Shown here: piece by piece, positions 61,197 to 64,000 of the stretch
Layout: each line of letters begins with the position of its first letter
How positions within the stretch are numbered: position 1 is the first letter of the stretch
Source: Cryptomeria japonica
Lineage: Eukaryota > Streptophyta > Pinopsida > Cupressales > Cupressaceae
Assembly: GCF_030272615.1 (NCBI RefSeq)
Contig: NW_026729276.1
Location: forward strand, 54,416 to 118,415
Direction: 5' to 3'
Length of the DNA: 64,000 nucleotides
Position numbers and translations under genes: made by a program
Notes under the pieces: generated by a model
Told to the model about the DNA's origin: nothing
Databases searched by the model: none
What the model saw: the letters and a program-made list of their open reading frames with translations, nothing else

Positions 61197-61239
61197 ACGT
61201 ATTGAATCGAGAATGTTTACCTTTCTCGATTCAATACGT
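61197..61239. repeat. B-family hairpin with matched private variants in both arms
   Basis: ACGTATTGAATCGAGAA (61197-61213) and TTCTCGATTCAATACGT (61223-61239) are perfect reverse complements around a 9-nt loop. Both arms carry TTGAATC instead of the family TAGAATC, so the arms changed together. Confidence 0.9.
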
Positions 61240-62600
61240 CCTAGAAAATGGTAGGGGGGGGTGGGAGGCCGGTTGTCGGTACTTCCTGAAGTAACGAGTT
61301 AACGGGTAGGCTCCATCCCCTACCTAAGGTGGAGGAAGGACCCCATAGAGAACGAGGGAGGGAGGGAAGGTAGCTCGAGTAACTAATCCAGCCTTCACCA
61401 CCAGGCATTTCTTCTTTTATTTTATTAGCCGGCCTAGCGGACCGTGGGTGAGTAGGCAAGAAGTTTATATCCCTCGTTCATTGGGGACTCCCTCTCCAGC
61501 CCGGGGAGTGAACTTTCTACCTGAACGAACAGCGTATTTAGTCACTCATCCAAATCTGTTTTATACTGTGCCCCTCCCTGATTTATTATCTAGCTCGAGC
61601 ATGCTTTCATGGGAGTTCATTACCTGTATACCTTCCTCCCCTCATTAGTCGAGAAAGGATAGCCGAACTCCTTTCCTTAAGATTTTCTACTTAACTCCGG
61701 AGCCGAACAATCCAACGCCAGCCGGGTATGGAATTCAACTACATTTCATTGGATGGCCAGCTAATACATCCTCGGTAGGGGGTAGGACGCCTTCACTGAA
61801 CACCCCCTGCTATAACTGTTCACTCATCAGGTGTTCCCCGGTGGATTAGCAGCAACGTCGAATTCCCAACTAGAGGGCTCTATTGCCTCCCACCCACCCC
61901 ATGGGACGCCGAGAAAGGCATCTACCGAGAAAGCCCATTCTACCGGTCCAGCTGATGGTAGCCCAGCTATTATTTCCCCCATCTCCATCTCCCCCGGGCC
62001 CTCTTTATACTCTAGGGCACTCGACCACCTCTCTGTAGATCTGAGGAGGGCGAGGTCCCAGATATAGATAGGGGGGGGCCGCACTCGATTGATGAATTGA
62101 GGGACTCGATTACCTCAAGAAACAATGGGCGACGGATGCCCATAGATATAGGTCCCCTAACCGGACTTCAATGCCATGCCTACTGTATTGGTAGTATAGT
62201 AGGGCGTGGGGGCACCGCAGCCCCTATCTCCGGCCGCCTAAAGAAACAATAGGCAATCCGAAGCTCATCCTCGTGATTCAATAGGTTTATACCATATACT
62301 CTCGGCACTCACCACTCATTCGTCAACACCGGCACTCACTCCGCAGCAGACTTTTGTAACCCTCTAAGGCGCTCACTCAACAAACAGCACACGTTCGGCA
62401 CTCACTTGGCCGAGTAGGGAGAGGGGTATGGTAAATGACCGAAAGATATATAATGAGGGAAGCTCGGAACACGGAGTGCCATATCTGAGTATGCCGGCCC
62501 TATCCATCCCATCTGGGTCGGGCCTATAGAATCAATAGGGGAAAGTCCAGCCCTATCTATTATATCTCGCTGCTCTGCCCTACTATCTAGCCGGGGGCCC

Positions 62601-64000
62601 TACGAGCCCATGCCTACGCCCGCGTGCGCGCATTTAATGATCACAGAAACTCCCATGCATGCCGATCTCTACTCGGGTGTGAAAGACTCTATTCGTGCTC
62701 CCTTGGCGACATGGGACTTTCAAATCCTACCGCATGCGACCAGTTCGACTCTTTCAAGAGCACTCGACCAATGAACAACAACGATAACATTGATCGCACT
62801 CGCTTATTAGAAAAAGTACCCCGGAAGGCCGATGCATTATATCAATTGTAGAGGGATAAAATTGGTGCATTATACAATGATTGCCTTAGAGATTGGGATG
62901 GAACCCTTGGGGAATGGTTTGACGCTTCGCCAGCCGCCTTGTAACAACTCTTATCAATGGGGCATCTCATCTCCGAACGCCATCCATGTTAGCCAGTTGA
63001 GTCCATTCCTTTTCACAGCTTGAGCTCGGTCATATCCTAACCCGCTTTTGACAGCTTAAGAATGAGGAGGGGGGGTGGTAGAGTGTTCATTCCATGGCAT
63101 AAAGAGAAAGGGCATAAGGAGAAAGGTCAGTGTCTGTCGTATCCGGTCTCGCCGCCGGAAGAAATAGGAATAAAATGCAGTAGGACAATACAGGGCATGT
63201 CGAATGAGCTAAATTGAAGAGGATTATTATCTTCCGCTAGCTATGATGGTGGGAAGATCGGATCGGAGCTTAGAACTTCGAGGAGGGATGGACTTTTTGT
63301 TTGTTGGGCCTACGCCTACTTCGCTCGGGCCAACGTCTAAATAACTCTTCATTCCATCCGACACAGGTAATGGTACCATATCTACGTTCACACTCTTTTT
63401 TGACTCCCATCCGATAGTGATTAGTGCTTAATTCAAATAATACCATACGGAACCAACCAATTGCGTGCGCCTGCTACGGTCTTTCTTTGAACCAATAATG
63501 CCGCCAGCACCCGCTTCGCCTTTAGTTCTTTCGATCTAGAACTAACTCTTCTCTTTTGCTCCGCATCGACTATCTTTGGTTTCCTCTGCTTGCCCGGGTA
63601 GTGGGAGGGAGCTTTCGGCAGGCGGGGCTGAAGTAGTTACGATGAGCGCAGGCGTTTGATCCGTAGTGGGAGCCAGATTCATAAGTTTACACAAAGATTT
63701 ATACCCCTGAAATGCTATACCCCTTTTTCTATTTCTTTCTGCAGCAAGCTTCCCTGAAAGCTAAAATGAGGGTTTCTTCTTTTCGTTCTGTTTGGCCTGC
63801 TTCTTCTGTAGCTTTCATCTTAGCTAGTGCACCGAAAGGCCGAGTCAACCAGGTCGAGCCCCTCTAGCTATTCAACACGAATTCGAAATTGGTATATAAA
63901 TGGCCTGCCTTCCCATGAACAACTACTCAATATGAAACAGCTAGGCCGTAATGACTTAACACTCCCTCGATCAGGGCAGCATATCAGAGAATGTTTTTCC
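62601..64000. other. Repeat-poor terminal region, no gene recognised
   Basis: None of the short-repeat families is visible here, and sequence complexity is ordinary. The texture (63600-63950) resembles conserved plant mitochondrial gene flanks, so a gene may lie just beyond the window; that is only an impression. Confidence 0.35.

Larger units (their letters stand above)
54137..62600. other. Gene-free A/B-rich spacer with a repeat-poor interval
   Basis: A/B copies throughout except 58240-59150, where I see neither repeats nor a recognisable gene. A Gly/Ser-rich simple tract lies at 55800-56240. Confidence 0.55.

Overview
The window looks like land-plant mitochondrial DNA, probably from a gymnosperm or another seed plant with a large, repeat-rich mitogenome. 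The evidence is one recognisable mitochondrial gene, atp1 (minus strand, 43571-45085). It carries about twenty codons that only match the conserved protein after C-to-U editing, and its likely start is an ACG. Everything else is very long spacer. I could not identify the species. I found no convincing tRNA, rRNA, other respiratory-chain exon or ribosomal-protein gene.

Layout. 1-2150: degenerate simple-sequence DNA. 2150-20800: spacer dense in very short GC-capped repeats. The main families are A (CCCATAGAATAGTAGGG and variants, about 90 copies in the window) and B (GGCATGTTACGTATAGAATC and variants, about 25 copies, several as hairpins). They are mixed with GGGTGGGTGGGAGG tracts, small palindromes and tandem arrays. 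20800-33180: a block with no A or B copies that I could find. It holds degenerate simple-sequence tracts, a broken Ty1/copia gag-protease-preintegrase (about 23484-24600), a broken LINE reverse transcriptase with a YADD box (25035-25440), a 156-bp tandem array (25442-25960), unrecognised DNA, a decayed 70-bp tandem array (30033-30370) and a broken Ty3/gypsy gag-pol on the minus strand (30418-32800). 33180-43250: A/B-rich spacer again, with several inverted repeats and G-runs.

43250-45540: the atp1 locus, with a 64-bp tandem duplication and a hairpin just downstream of the gene. 45540-52950: degenerate tracts, then A/B-rich spacer with tandem arrays. 53000-54125: a second copia gag of the same family as the first, interrupted by one full A element and ending exactly in half an A element. 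54125-62600: A/B-rich spacer. 62600-64000: repeat-poor sequence without a recognised gene.

Functionally only atp1 is a convincing expressed gene: the alpha subunit of mitochondrial ATP synthase F1. The other coding signals are decayed retroelements, most simply explained as nuclear DNA that entered the mitochondrion. The most unusual feature is the dense system of miniature GC-capped and palindromic repeats. It shows recognisable subfamilies, hairpins whose two arms share private variants, and at least one insertion into a retroelement gene.
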